From NCBI RefSeq assembly GCF_000349565.1, contig NZ_APJN01000047.1, forward strand, positions 1 through 64,000: a stretch of DNA of 64,000 bases. Direction: 5' to 3'. Source of the DNA: Curtobacterium flaccumfaciens UCD-AKU. GTDB lineage: Bacteria; Actinomycetota; Actinomycetes; Actinomycetales; Microbacteriaceae. The position numbers and the translations under genes were made by a program. Under the pieces are notes generated by a model that saw only the letters and a program-made list of their open reading frames with translations, ran no database searches and had not been told where the DNA came from. Below are positions 51,436 through 58,737 of this stretch, piece after piece. Each line of letters starts with the position of its first letter. The stretch's first letter is position 1.

Positions 51436-51639
51436 ATGGCCGCCCGTTCAGCGTTCATCGTCAGCTGCGATGCGTTCGGCTGTGATCGGGTCATCATCCC
51501 GGTCGCAGTCGCCGACGACAACAGCACCCGCGCCGAGGCGCGCACCTTCGCGCGCGAGCACGGGTGGACAACCGCAGACACGTCCCGCAGCTACACCGAC
51601 CTGTGTCCGGCCCACACGGAGACACCTGGCATCACCTAG
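51436..51639 (+). CDS. Small putative zinc-binding protein
   Basis: Sixty-seven residues with SCDAFGCDRVI near residue 10 and DLCPAHTE near the end, giving a C-x4-C...C-x2-H set that could bind one zinc ion. The middle has a helix with RAEARTFAREHGW. Similar short proteins are common on actinobacterial plasmids and phages, function unknown. It follows the coiled-coil gene by 34 bases. Confidence 0.55.
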   Translation: MAARSAFIVSCDAFGCDRVIIPVAVADDNSTRAEARTFAREHGWTTADTSRSYTDLCPAHTETPGIT

Positions 51640-51661
51640 CCGACGCTGTTCGGCGGGTTCC

Positions 51662-52162
51662 TCACCAGAGCGTTGGCGTGTCCGGATCGATGCCGGCCTT
51701 GTGTGCTGCGATCGCAGCGGGATCCCACCCATGATCGCGGAACACCTCCCGGAGCTCACGCGACAACCGCACACGCTCGGCACGCGCAAGCCCTGCGGTA
51801 CGAATTGCTGTCGACCCGTTCCGGTGCCGGCCACGCTGCACCCGCTCGAGCATGTTCCCCCGGTGTGACCCGGTTGCCAGATGCGACCGGGACTCGTCGA
51901 CGTCGACGTGCACACACAACGGCACATCGCACGCGTGCAGCAACAACACGTCGGGCAGGAGCGCGACACCGGTCAGGTGCTCGTACAGCCAGCGTTGCGG
52001 ACGCATCGCGCGTTGCCCACCGTCCGGCTGCGGCACCCAGAAGCGGCCGTACCCGTCGTCACCGATCGCACCCGTCCAGATCCAACAGTCCGTCAGCGCC
52101 GGTCCCTTCACGACGTGGGACCAGAAGCGCTCCGAGGCGGTCGACGTCGACGGGACGGTCAC
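51662..52162 (-). CDS. HNH endonuclease-like protein
   Basis: Protein of 166 residues from the GTG at 52162. The pattern CWIWTGAIGDDGYGRFWVP near residue 26, RPQRWLYEHLTG, LLLHACDVPLCVHVDV near 74 and GSHRGNMLERVQRGRH is that of HNH homing-type nucleases (HNH_3-like), with His, Asn and His in the finger. A C-terminal helix-rich part may bind DNA. It is probably a solitary nuclease of the plasmid and not a homing enzyme in an intron, as no intron is seen. Confidence 0.75.
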   Translation of the reverse strand: MTVPSTSTASERFWSHVVKGPALTDCWIWTGAIGDDGYGRFWVPQPDGGQRAMRPQRWLYEHLTGVALLPDVLLLHACDVPLCVHVDVDESRSHLATGSHRGNMLERVQRGRHRNGSTAIRTAGLARAERVRLSRELREVFRDHGWDPAAIAAHKAGIDPDTPTLW

Positions 52163-52191
52163 GTGTCGGTCCTTCCTGCCAGGATCAGCCC

Positions 52192-52584
52192 ATGCAATTC
52201 GTACTGGGGGCATGGATCAATCGACGGTACACACGGCTGCCGTCGAGCATCGTGCTCGGACTGCTGCCCGGCATCTTCTTCATCTACCTCGCGACCCGCG
52301 CGGCCGCCGGCGGCGACTGGTTCGCCTTCGCGGCGGCGATCGTGTTCGTGATGGTGCAGGCTCTCGCGTACCCGCTGGCACGGGAGAGTTACTTCCGAGT
52401 GACGCAGCCGATGCGTGAGGGCATGGGCGGTTGGATCCTGATGGGTCCGCTCGCACTGTTCGTGTTGCTCGTGCGGTTCAACGTGTACGTCTACCTGTGG
52501 GTGCTGTCGATCCCGATCGGCATCGCCGGGTTCTGCTACCTCGCACTCACGGAGCGTGCCGGCAACGGCTGGCGGTTGGTCTAG
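52192..52584 (+). CDS. Small polytopic membrane protein, unknown
   Basis: Protein of 130 residues with four hydrophobic segments (IVLGLLPGIFFIYLATRAA, WFAFAAAIVFVMVQALAYPL, GWILMGPLALFVLLVRFNV, YLWVLSIPIGIAGFCYLAL). No motif or family is recognised. Divergent from the HNH gene and convergent with the Fic gene. Confidence 0.55.
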   Translation: MQFVLGAWINRRYTRLPSSIVLGLLPGIFFIYLATRAAAGGDWFAFAAAIVFVMVQALAYPLARESYFRVTQPMREGMGGWILMGPLALFVLLVRFNVYVYLWVLSIPIGIAGFCYLALTERAGNGWRLV

Positions 52585-52629
52585 CCCTCTCACCGCTGGG
52601 GTCCACGCTGTGGGCCGCTACGGCCATCG

Positions 52630-53415
52630 TCAGTGCTGAACCCACCGGTACGAAACTGGTCCCGCCGGCGTGCACGTTGTTCGTCGACGCGCTGCTGCAG
52701 CCGTTCGATGCTGGAGCCCCCCCGGTCGCGCAGTCGGCCGCACGTCACGCCGAGTGACCGCCTGGTTCAGCACCTCAGCGAGACGGTCGGAGCGACCGGT
52801 GGCCTGGTTGTAGAAGCGGGCAGCGACGAACGCGTCGCGCAGCGGAGCGCCGACGTGGAATTGGCCGGCGTCGAGGCGGTAGCCGGCGTTGTCGGTGAGC
52901 TCGGAGAAGAACACGAACTGCGCCCGGGTGTTGCCCTCTCGGAACGCATGGATCGTGTTCAGCTCTCCCCAGTGCTCGGCGAGGCGTTCGACGAACTGTT
53001 CGCGCGGTAGTCCGGTGAGGTGCTGCTCTCGCTCGAGGAGCCGGTACTGGTGCTCGGCCGCCGACGTGATGCCCGGCCCCGGGTAGTAGCCGTATGCCAC
53101 GGTCGGGGCGGCCGGGTCACCGAGGGCGTAGTTGACGACGTCGGGGCCGTCCTTCGTCATCCGGGTGTCGGGGCCGACGCGCTCGTGCCCGGCCCACTCG
53201 TAGACGTCTTGGAAGATCCGCCGGTGGATCTCCTTCATGTGGTCGTAATCGAACCGGCCGTCGACGGGATCCGCGGCGAGCTCGACGAGTCGCACCTGCG
53301 CGGCGAACTCTTCCCGCGCTGCGAGGTCCGCCGCGGTGGTGGCGCCGAGCTTGTTCCGGAGAACAGTCGTGCCCGGGATGAAGTAGTCATCCCAGGCACG
53401 GAAGGTGGTTGGCAC
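52630..53415 (-). CDS. Fic/Doc-family toxin (AMP-transfer), possible frameshifted end
   Basis: Protein of 261 residues as read. The Fic core has MKEIHRRIFQDVYEWAG near residue 61 and the active-site motif HAFREGNTRAQF near 157 (H-x-F-x-E-G-N-x-R), which transfers AMP to target proteins. A VbhA-like gene lies 3 bases upstream. After about residue 232 the sequence passes a run of seven G (C7 at 52717-52723) and turns into low-quality Arg/Thr/Pro-rich sequence; a one-base shift there would give a helical end (SIERLQQRVDEQRARRRDQF) that stops at 52590. A frameshift or sequencing slip is likely. Confidence 0.85.
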   Translation of the reverse strand: MPTTFRAWDDYFIPGTTVLRNKLGATTAADLAAREEFAAQVRLVELAADPVDGRFDYDHMKEIHRRIFQDVYEWAGHERVGPDTRMTKDGPDVVNYALGDPAAPTVAYGYYPGPGITSAAEHQYRLLEREQHLTGLPREQFVERLAEHWGELNTIHAFREGNTRAQFVFFSELTDNAGYRLDAGQFHVGAPLRDAFVAARFYNQATGRSDRLAEVLNQAVTRRDVRPTARPGGLQHRTAAAARRRTTCTPAGPVSYRWVQH

Positions 53416-53418
53416 GGC

Positions 53419-53622
53419 TCAGCGTGCGTCGAGGTGCGCCATCCCGGCAGCGATCGCGTCTTCCGCGGTCATGGTGCCCTCGGCGACGCGGCGGCTGTAC
53501 TCGCGGAGGATCGGGTCGGTGACCTGGTGCCCGGCCGCGCCGAGCGCAGCGTCAGCGAAGTCCACGCGGCGGTCTGCTTCAGCCGGGGACACCTGTCCGG
53601 TGCGCGGTGTCGTGATGCTCAT
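53419..53622 (-). CDS. VbhA-like antitoxin of the Fic toxin
   Basis: Sixty-seven residues. The layout AEADRRVDFADAALGAAG, DPILREYSRRVAEGTMTAED resembles VbhA-type antitoxins (N-terminal inhibitory helix, then a Y-x-x-G-E/T-x-T/S-x-E-D helix). The usual inhibitory S/T-x-x-x-E-G/N motif is not seen, as the corresponding residues are Gly-Ala-Ala-Gly. Three bases separate it from the fic gene. Antitoxin function is inferred from position and likeness. Confidence 0.65.
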   Translation of the reverse strand: MSITTPRTGQVSPAEADRRVDFADAALGAAGHQVTDPILREYSRRVAEGTMTAEDAIAAGMAHLDAR

Positions 53623-53646
53623 AGTCGCGTTCCTCCTGGGTCAATT

Positions 53647-53898
53647 CTACCGCGGATCGGTCTGCTCAACAGGGTCTACCGATTCGTCATCGTCGGGGTC
53701 GTCCCAGTGCAGCAGCCGGGTCGACGAGCCTTGGTAGCGGCCCTTGTTCGCATGGATGGCGCAGTCGTGGTTGTCGTGGTCGTACGCAGCCCGGTAGTAC
53801 CGGTCGGCGTCGAAGTCAGCGGCGTTGTACGCGTTCCACGCCGCGTCGACCTCCGCTTGCCGCTCGGCCAAGCGCATCCGCATCCGGGAAGTGCCCAC
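53647..53898 (-). CDS. Hypothetical acidic protein with chimeric start
   Basis: Eighty-three codons from a GTG at 53898. The first 12 codons lie inside the 301-bp direct repeat, and the rest (AERQAEVDAAWNAYNAADFDADRYYRAAYD, then a very acidic tail with DDPDDDESVD) is unique. The original start was probably replaced when the repeat was joined here. Function unknown; small acidic proteins of this kind occur in transfer regions. Confidence 0.45.
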   Translation of the reverse strand: MGTSRMRMRLAERQAEVDAAWNAYNAADFDADRYYRAAYDHDNHDCAIHANKGRYQGSSTRLLHWDDPDDDESVDPVEQTDPR

Positions 53899-54161
53899 CC
53901 AACTGCTGACACTTCTCGATCATCGCCATCGCCTGCTCGACGTCAACGCCTTGCCCCTCACCGATCATCCCCTGATGCTCCCCGGTCCCGATCTGAACTC
54001 ACCGGGCGCCGGCGTACTGGGGGAACATGCGATCCATCGTCGCTTCGTGGCGGGCGGCACGGTCGTCCTCGCCGCGGGTCCGGGAGATCTCCGCGAACGT
54101 CGGACCCGATGCGGTCGGTTCGGCGGGAGCGGGTCGGCGGCACATCTCGGCGTAGTACCGG
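53861..54161. repeat. Direct repeat copy 1 (301 bp)
   Basis: Matches 57899-58199 with four base differences (about 98.7% identity), same orientation. It contains the 3' end of the gene now intact at 58037-58489 and the first part of a following short ORF. It bounds the peptide/nitroreductase/MFS cassette on the left. Confidence 0.95.
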
Positions 54162-54164
54162 GTT

Positions 54165-54470
54165 CCCCGACCACGAAAGAGCCTGACGCTGAACCGCCAC
54201 TGAGGTCGCCCCAGCCATTCCACACGGCTGCGACCAGGTCGTTCGGCGTGGTCGTGGCTCGTCCGAGGTGCTCCGTGAGTGTCGCGAGGATCGCCGAGTC
54301 GAGCTGCCCTCTTCTGGAGGACCGACAGTCCACCCGTCGTCGAGTTCGATGCCCTGAGGTGGCTCCGCTCCGGACAGACGCACCCACTGCACACGGGGGT
54401 GCACATGACGACCGTTCCGAGCTGCGAGCTCTGCCCACGCCAATCCGCTCTTGCGCCGGGACGCGGACGC
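54165..54470 (-). pseudogene. Frameshifted remnant of a conserved actinobacterial gene
   Basis: On the minus strand, LAWAELAARNGRHVHPRVQWV...GIELDDGWTVGPPEEG reads in one frame and continues in another as QLDSAILATLTEHLGRATTTP and VAAVWNGWGDL. This combination (a HP-x-x-Q-W-x-R segment, then a TTTP..A-x-W-x-G-W-G segment) resembles a common actinobacterial hypothetical protein. At least one frameshift is present, and it is cut at the edge of direct-repeat copy 1. Confidence 0.5.
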
Positions 54471-54534
54471 GCGTACGTTGTTGAATGCAATGACGCAAAT
54501 GCGCCATTCGCGAATCGATGAGATTGGGGAAATC

Positions 54535-54642
54535 ATGGAATCGACCGTCAAGGTGGCCCTGCTGCAGGAGAGCACGTGCAATCTGCAGACGCAGATGGTT
54601 CCGTCAGATCGCATCATGGTCTCGAAGCCAGTGCACATCTGA
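54535..54642 (+). CDS. 35-residue peptide, candidate precursor of a modified peptide
   Basis: A 35-codon ORF behind GGGGAAATC at the ATG. The peptide has a charged/hydrophobic N-terminal half (MESTVKVALLQEST) with a single Cys at 15, then a Gln/Thr/Met and Ser/Val-rich second half that ends SKPVHI. A hairpin terminator follows at 54656, then two nitroreductase-like genes and an MFS exporter on the same strand. The arrangement (short peptide, leaky terminator, modifying enzymes, exporter) is that of RiPP clusters. Precursor function is inference; no leader motif is recognised. Confidence 0.5.
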   Translation: MESTVKVALLQESTCNLQTQMVPSDRIMVSKPVHI

Positions 54643-54655
54643 CACCAATGTGATC

Positions 54656-54686
54656 GAGCCGGGGGGCTCCGGTCCCCCGGCTCTTC
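54656..54686 (+). terminator. Attenuator-type terminator after the peptide gene
   Basis: Perfect 10-bp stem GAGCCGGGGG / CCCCCGGCTC with an 8-base loop and a weak tail (TTCAAG). Placed between the peptide ORF and the enzyme genes; partial readthrough would give more peptide than enzyme mRNA. Confidence 0.7.
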
Positions 54687-54701
54687 AAGAATGCGAGAGC
54701 C

Positions 54702-55607
54702 GTGCATAATCCAGCAGCAATGATGATCTCCCGGGACGGCGAGGATGTCTCCCTGGAGTGGTCGACGGGGGTCGCTGCCCGCTCAATCGACAACACAGAC
54801 TCGCACCTTCGGGACGCGGCGAGGCTTCAAGCTCTGCTTGTGGCGAGCGAAGTCGAAGTACCGGCTCCCCCCGTGATTCCGCAGTCGGGGTATCACCTTG
54901 CGACGGCGGATCATCCGTTTCTTGACATGTCACGGGGTGTTGTGGCTCGAGTTGAGGATGCCCACATCATGGCTGGCTATGCGGCATCGGACGATTATCC
55001 CGCTGTTGAACTCTCGCTCGTGCATGATCGTGTCGTGGACATCGAGGATGCTGCTGACCTGACTCTTGACGAACTCCGCAACTCAGATTTATACCGTTTC
55101 TCCGCGATTGTATCGGGCACGTTTGGCGTCCGGCGCCATCAACCGGCGTACTTCGATCCAATCACGGGGTATCACCAGGTTGAGATCGTGAAGAAATCGA
55201 TCCCGTCTGGTGGTTCGCGACACCCGTCGGAGCTGTTCCTGGAAGTGCTGAGGTCGCCGAAGATGGCCACCGGCACTTGGCACTACAACGCGACCAGGCG
55301 ACAGCTGCAGCGAATCTCATCGAGCACGGCTACAGAGGAAGTGGAAAGCAGCGCCGACTGGGTGGTGCGGACGCACATCGTCTCAGTCGTGCGGCGTGCG
55401 ATGTTCCGGTATCGCGACCCCCGGAGCTTCCGCGCGATCCTCGTCGATGCAGGTCATGCGGATGCGCAGTTTGAGGCGATCGCGAAGTTCTGTAACTGGC
55501 GATATCGCTCGTCGGCGTCGATCGATTTCACGTTCGGCCCCACGGTCGGATTGGCGGGAGACGAGATCCCGCGGTTGGTCACTGGGACCTTGGAGGGGTG
55601 GGTATGA
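54702..55607 (+). CDS. SagB-like nitroreductase-family dehydrogenase, first of two
   Basis: Protein of 301 residues from a GTG at 54702 (ATG at 54720 or 54723 possible). The centre has KSIPSGGSRHPSELFLEV near residue 166, the FMN-binding motif of SagB/McbC-type dehydrogenases (S-G-G-x-R-H-P-x-E), followed by GTWHYNATRRQLQRI. The N-terminal third is specific and unrecognised (RLQALLVASEVEVPAPPVIP). Such enzymes oxidise azoline heterocycles or other peptide positions in RiPPs. The stop overlaps the next ATG (ATGA). No YcaO gene is near, which is unusual. Confidence 0.7.
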   Translation: MHNPAAMMISRDGEDVSLEWSTGVAARSIDNTDSHLRDAARLQALLVASEVEVPAPPVIPQSGYHLATADHPFLDMSRGVVARVEDAHIMAGYAASDDYPAVELSLVHDRVVDIEDAADLTLDELRNSDLYRFSAIVSGTFGVRRHQPAYFDPITGYHQVEIVKKSIPSGGSRHPSELFLEVLRSPKMATGTWHYNATRRQLQRISSSTATEEVESSADWVVRTHIVSVVRRAMFRYRDPRSFRAILVDAGHADAQFEAIAKFCNWRYRSSASIDFTFGPTVGLAGDEIPRLVTGTLEGWV

Positions 55608-56302
55608 CGACCGTCGTCGATCAGCGGGGGTGGAGCGAGGTTCCGGACTTCTGGGATGAGAAGAACTGGGCCAGGCCGTACCATTTTCTCCAGACAGTCA
55701 GCAAGGCGCAAGACGACCAGCCCGCAGTCCCAGAGGAACGCCCGTACCTCACCGATAAAGTCACGTCCGGATTTGCGTACCGTCGAGCGGTCGAGCGGTC
55801 GAGCCTCACCCGGTTAGCCGAGGGAAGCTTCGCTGGAGATGACCTGCAGGCGCTGTTGCGGTGTCTCTACCAAGCGCTCGCCGTTGAGGGGCACTTCGTC
55901 GCCGGTGTTGTCACGGACACGGTTGAAGGGTGGGCTGACGGCTACTGGACCGTCGAGCACGAGCCGCGCCACATCCGAAACTCCCTCGTCGCCGTGGATC
56001 CCGATCAGACCGCACGGATGATTCAAGGTCAGGAGTGGGCGACCGGCCCCGGCGTGATGATCGTCCTGGCGCTGGATTGGGCGCAGGTCCAATCGGCGAA
56101 CCAGGACGTCGATCAAGCGTATGCGGCTGCGCTCATCGCCTGCGGTCGCATCGGGCACGCACTGGTGTTGGAAGGTCAGCACCACGCTCTCCGAGCAAGG
56201 ATGACTCCAGCTGTCCACGAAAGTACAGCGGCCGGTTTGTTCCGTTTTCCGGAACACGTCTCGCCGCTCTACGCGATTCGCCTCGCCAAGCCGAACGGGT
56301 GA
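55604..56302 (+). CDS. Second nitroreductase-like protein of the cassette
   Basis: Protein of 232 residues with a strong ribosome-binding site (GGAGGGG) inside the previous gene. It looks like a divergent nitroreductase half: AYRRAVERSSLTRLAEGSF (R-R-S-x-x-x-F-type start), LQALLRCLYQALAVEGHF, GVMIVLALDWAQVQSANQ, YAAALIACGRIGHALVLEG and FPEHVSPLYAIRLAKPNG. The last motif resembles the end of SagB-type proteins. It probably forms a heterodimer with the previous enzyme. The stop overlaps the MFS start (GTGA). Confidence 0.6.
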   Translation: MTTVVDQRGWSEVPDFWDEKNWARPYHFLQTVSKAQDDQPAVPEERPYLTDKVTSGFAYRRAVERSSLTRLAEGSFAGDDLQALLRCLYQALAVEGHFVAGVVTDTVEGWADGYWTVEHEPRHIRNSLVAVDPDQTARMIQGQEWATGPGVMIVLALDWAQVQSANQDVDQAYAAALIACGRIGHALVLEGQHHALRARMTPAVHESTAAGLFRFPEHVSPLYAIRLAKPNG

Positions 56303-57561
56303 CAACGGCGAGGGCCGTTCCCGGCATCACGAAACTCTTCATCAACCGTTCGTTCGGGTTGCTCTGGAGTGCGCAGGCGTTCTCCTCGTTCGGCGAGTAC
56401 GTGATGGCCTCCACCGTGACGGTGTGGCTTGCGACGAGCCTTGCCGCCACGGACCCGCTGCTGCCCGTGTACATCGGCGCTGTGGTCGCTGCCGCTGCGG
56501 TTCCGCGGGTGATCCTCGCCCCGTTCGCCGGCGTTCTCGTCGACCGCTGGACGGCACGAACAGTCATGCTCACCGCTGATGTGGTCCGCGCGGCACTGTA
56601 CGTTCCGCTCCTGGCTGCGATAGCCCTGCTGGAGACCACGGCGCTGCCTGTGGCGCTCATACTCATGCAATTGCTCGTGAGCACTGTGTCGCAGTTCTTC
56701 GACCCGGCACGGAGCGCCTTGATCCAGGCTGTCGTCCCGACTGAGCAGCGGGCAGGAGCAGCCGGGCGGTCAACGTTCTCGAGCATGGGGGCTGGAATCA
56801 TCGCGACCATGGCCGGCCCGGCATTGTTCGCGGCTGTTGGCCCCCGTCCGGCACTCATCATCGATGCGTCGTCGTTCTTGGTCTCGGCCATGCTTGTCGG
56901 TCTGGTTCGAGAACGAAAAGTGCACAGCTCGATGGCGCGCACCCACTACTGGCGCGAGCTCACCGCGGGCATCCTCATCGCGTGGCGGTCCCGCAAGCTG
57001 CGGCTCCTGCTGGTCGGGATGGCTGCGTACGGAGTGTCTCTCGGCGTCAACAACTCGACGTTGTCGCTCTTCGCGCTGAAGACGGTACGTCTCTCCGCCG
57101 AGCAGTACGGAATCGTGTCAGCGATGTTCTCCGTCGGCGGGCTCCTCGGCGCGTTCGTCGCACCATCGATCGTCCGTCGCCTGCGTCCCGAGCGTGCGCT
57201 TGCCATCGCGCTCCTGCTTCTCGCCACGACCTACTTCACGTACTCGACGGTACGATCGTTCACCCCCGCGATCCTGCTCATGCTCCTCGCCGGACTGCTC
57301 TTCTCGGTCTACATCGTGGCGCAGGGGCCGATCCTGCAAGCCGAAGTGCCATCCGGGGCGATGGGGCGCGTGTCATCGCTGACCGCACCAGTCCTCGCGA
57401 TCTCGTCCCTCGTCGCCACCGCAGTAACGTCCAACACGCTCAGCGCCGTTCAGGCATCTACCGCGTCCGCTATGGGCTTCCCCGCGGCGATCGCAATAGC
57501 CGCCATCGTCATGGGGGCAGCGAGCGTTGTCCTCGTCATCGGCACGCGGCGCAGCATCTGA
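56299..57561 (+). CDS. MFS exporter of the cassette
   Basis: Protein of 420 residues from the GTG at 56299. Twelve hydrophobic segments, with RSFGLLWSAQAFSSFGEYVM at the start, AGVLVDRWTARTVML (motif A, D-R) near residue 73, and DPARSALIQAVVPTEQRAGA near 135, which is typical of the bacteriocin/macrolide-type MFS_3 exporters. Coupled translation with the nitroreductases suggests that it exports their product. An outward pump for a peptide or self-protection is likely. Confidence 0.85.
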   Translation: MTTARAVPGITKLFINRSFGLLWSAQAFSSFGEYVMASTVTVWLATSLAATDPLLPVYIGAVVAAAAVPRVILAPFAGVLVDRWTARTVMLTADVVRAALYVPLLAAIALLETTALPVALILMQLLVSTVSQFFDPARSALIQAVVPTEQRAGAAGRSTFSSMGAGIIATMAGPALFAAVGPRPALIIDASSFLVSAMLVGLVRERKVHSSMARTHYWRELTAGILIAWRSRKLRLLLVGMAAYGVSLGVNNSTLSLFALKTVRLSAEQYGIVSAMFSVGGLLGAFVAPSIVRRLRPERALAIALLLLATTYFTYSTVRSFTPAILLMLLAGLLFSVYIVAQGPILQAEVPSGAMGRVSSLTAPVLAISSLVATAVTSNTLSAVQASTASAMGFPAAIAIAAIVMGAASVVLVIGTRRSI

Positions 57562-57898
57562 TAAGCCACGTCACGATCATCGACCAAGTCTGCGCGGCGG
57601 GACCGGTTGAAAAGCTGCGACGCGTCCGCCGCGCGTCGGGCGTCACCCTCTCTAGTCGGGTGGAACGCCCCTGCTTCGTAGCTCTGGAGAGCCCCTGCCA
57701 TGACATCGAGGAGCTGGAAGCCACGGCCCCCGACCTGCTCCCCGCCAGCGGTTGATCGGATGCCGGGCCTGTTCGGTATGCAACGCTGCTGCTGTCACAT
57801 CGCGCTTCCACGCCGCAAGCTCAAGCCCTCGTGCGACTGCCAGCCACTGCTGGCCGATGTCCTCCCGAAGCTTCCTTCGTTCGAGAAACCATGCGCCT
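57562..57898 (-). pseudogene. Frameshifted fragment of an unknown gene
   Basis: On the minus strand, two frames carry protein-like sequence: LREDIGQQWLAVARGLELAAWKRD and ALHTEQARHPIN, then in another frame RGFQLLDVMAGALQSYEAGAF and ASQLFNRSRRADLVDDRDVAYQM. The pieces are probably one gene disrupted by a frameshift near 57730, cut on one side by the MFS gene and on the other by direct-repeat copy 2. No family recognised. Confidence 0.4.
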
Positions 57899-58006
57899 CG
57901 CTCGGCCAAGCGCATCCGCATCCGGGAAGTGCCCACCCAACTGCTGACACTTCTCGATCATCGCCATCGCCTGCTCGACGTCAACGCCTTGCCCCTCACC
58001 GATCAT
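57821..58006 (-). CDS. Truncated short ORF at the repeat edge
   Basis: ORF of 61 codons. Its first 36 codons (starting MIGEGQGVDVEQAMAMIEK, rich in Met and acidic residues) lie in the direct repeat and also occur at 53968 in copy 1. Beyond the repeat boundary at 57899 the sequence changes, so both copies are truncated. Probably a gene fragment. Confidence 0.35.
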   Translation of the reverse strand: MIGEGQGVDVEQAMAMIEKCQQLGGHFPDADALGRARRMVSRTKEASGGHRPAVAGSRTRA

Positions 58007-58199
58007 CCCCTGATGCTCCCCGGTCCCGATCTGAACTCACCGGGCGCCGGCGTACTGGGGGAACATGCGGTCCATCGTCGCTTCGTGGCGGGTGGCGCGG
58101 TCGTCCTCGCCGCGGGTCCGGGAGATCTCCGCGAACGTCGGACCCGATGCGGTCGGTTCGGCGGGAGCGGGTCGGCGGCTCATCTCGGCGTAGTACCGG
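57899..58199. repeat. Direct repeat copy 2 (301 bp)
   Basis: The second copy of the segment at 53861-54161, same orientation, 4038 bp apart. Here it continues without a break into the intact 58037-58489 gene, so this is probably the original copy. Confidence 0.95.
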
Positions 58200-58489
58200 T
58201 CGGCGTCGTGCTCGGCCTGCTCGAGGCGGGCGCGCAGTTCGAGGACCTCGGTCATGAGCTCCGGCGCGGCCGCGGCGAACCCGACCAGGTAGCCGGCCTC
58301 CCAGACCTGCCGCTGCTCGTCGGTGAGTTCCCACTCGCGGACGTGCTCGGTCGGGTCGGCGGTGGCGGCGTCGATGGCTCGGAACGCTGCGACGGTGTCG
58401 CCGGCGTAGAGCTCGTCGATGGCAGCGCGGGTCTCGGGCTGGATGACGTCGGGGCGGATGGTGGTCGGACGCTCGAGGGTCATCGTCAT
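58037..58489 (-). CDS. Hypothetical protein, 150 aa
   Basis: Protein of 150 residues from the ATG at 58489, which overlaps the stop of the redoxin gene (TGATG); an ATG at 58483 is also possible. N-terminus MTMTLERPTTIRPDVI, a helical centre (ELYAGDTVAAFRAIDAATAD, WEAGYLVGFAAAAPELMTEVLELRA) and a coiled-coil stretch that ends in a polar tail with RTRGEDDRATRHEATMDRMF. The last 54 codons are duplicated at 53999-54161. No family recognised. Coupled to the redoxin gene. Confidence 0.6.
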   Translation of the reverse strand: MTMTLERPTTIRPDVIQPETRAAIDELYAGDTVAAFRAIDAATADPTEHVREWELTDEQRQVWEAGYLVGFAAAAPELMTEVLELRARLEQAEHDADRYYAEMSRRPAPAEPTASGPTFAEISRTRGEDDRATRHEATMDRMFPQYAGAR

Positions 58490-58737
58490 CACGCGGCCGT
58501 GCTCGAGGCGAGTTCGCCGATCTTGTCGGGGCGGAACCCGCTCCAGGAGCCGGTCTCCGTGTCGGTGACGACGATGGGGGCGTTCATGCCGAGGGTGGTC
58601 TTCCACTCCTCGATCTGCGCCTGGTCGACGTCGTCGAGGATCGCCTCGGTGTACTCGATGCCGGCGGAGGTGAGGGCACGCTCGGTGGCGAGGCACATGC
58701 CGCAGAAACCGGACTTGGTGTAAACCGTGATGCTCAT
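58489..58737 (-). CDS. nrdH: NrdH-like glutaredoxin
   Basis: Protein of 82 residues from the ATG at 58737, preceded by CGGAAGGTGA. Thioredoxin fold: SITVYTKSGFCGMC with the redox pair C12-x-x-C15, a helix TERALTSAGIEYTEAIL, the cis-Pro motif NAPIVVTD near 52 and a C-terminal GFRPDKIGEL typical of NrdH/mycoredoxin proteins. It gives electrons to ribonucleotide reductase or another plasmid partner; no nrd genes are in the window. First gene of a short operon. Confidence 0.9.
   Translation of the reverse strand: MSITVYTKSGFCGMCLATERALTSAGIEYTEAILDDVDQAQIEEWKTTLGMNAPIVVTDTETGSWSGFRPDKIGELASSTAA

Noticed and set aside
51662-52162. HNH protein as a homing endonuclease of a group I intron or intein
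   Set aside because: No intron structure or split host gene flanks it; both neighbours are intact and divergent.
54405-54521. A 38-codon + strand ORF (MTTVPSCELCPRQ start) just before the peptide gene
   Set aside because: It overlaps the minus-strand gene remnant and has no ribosome-binding site. Its two Cys pairs are interesting, but the opposite frame is more protein-like.
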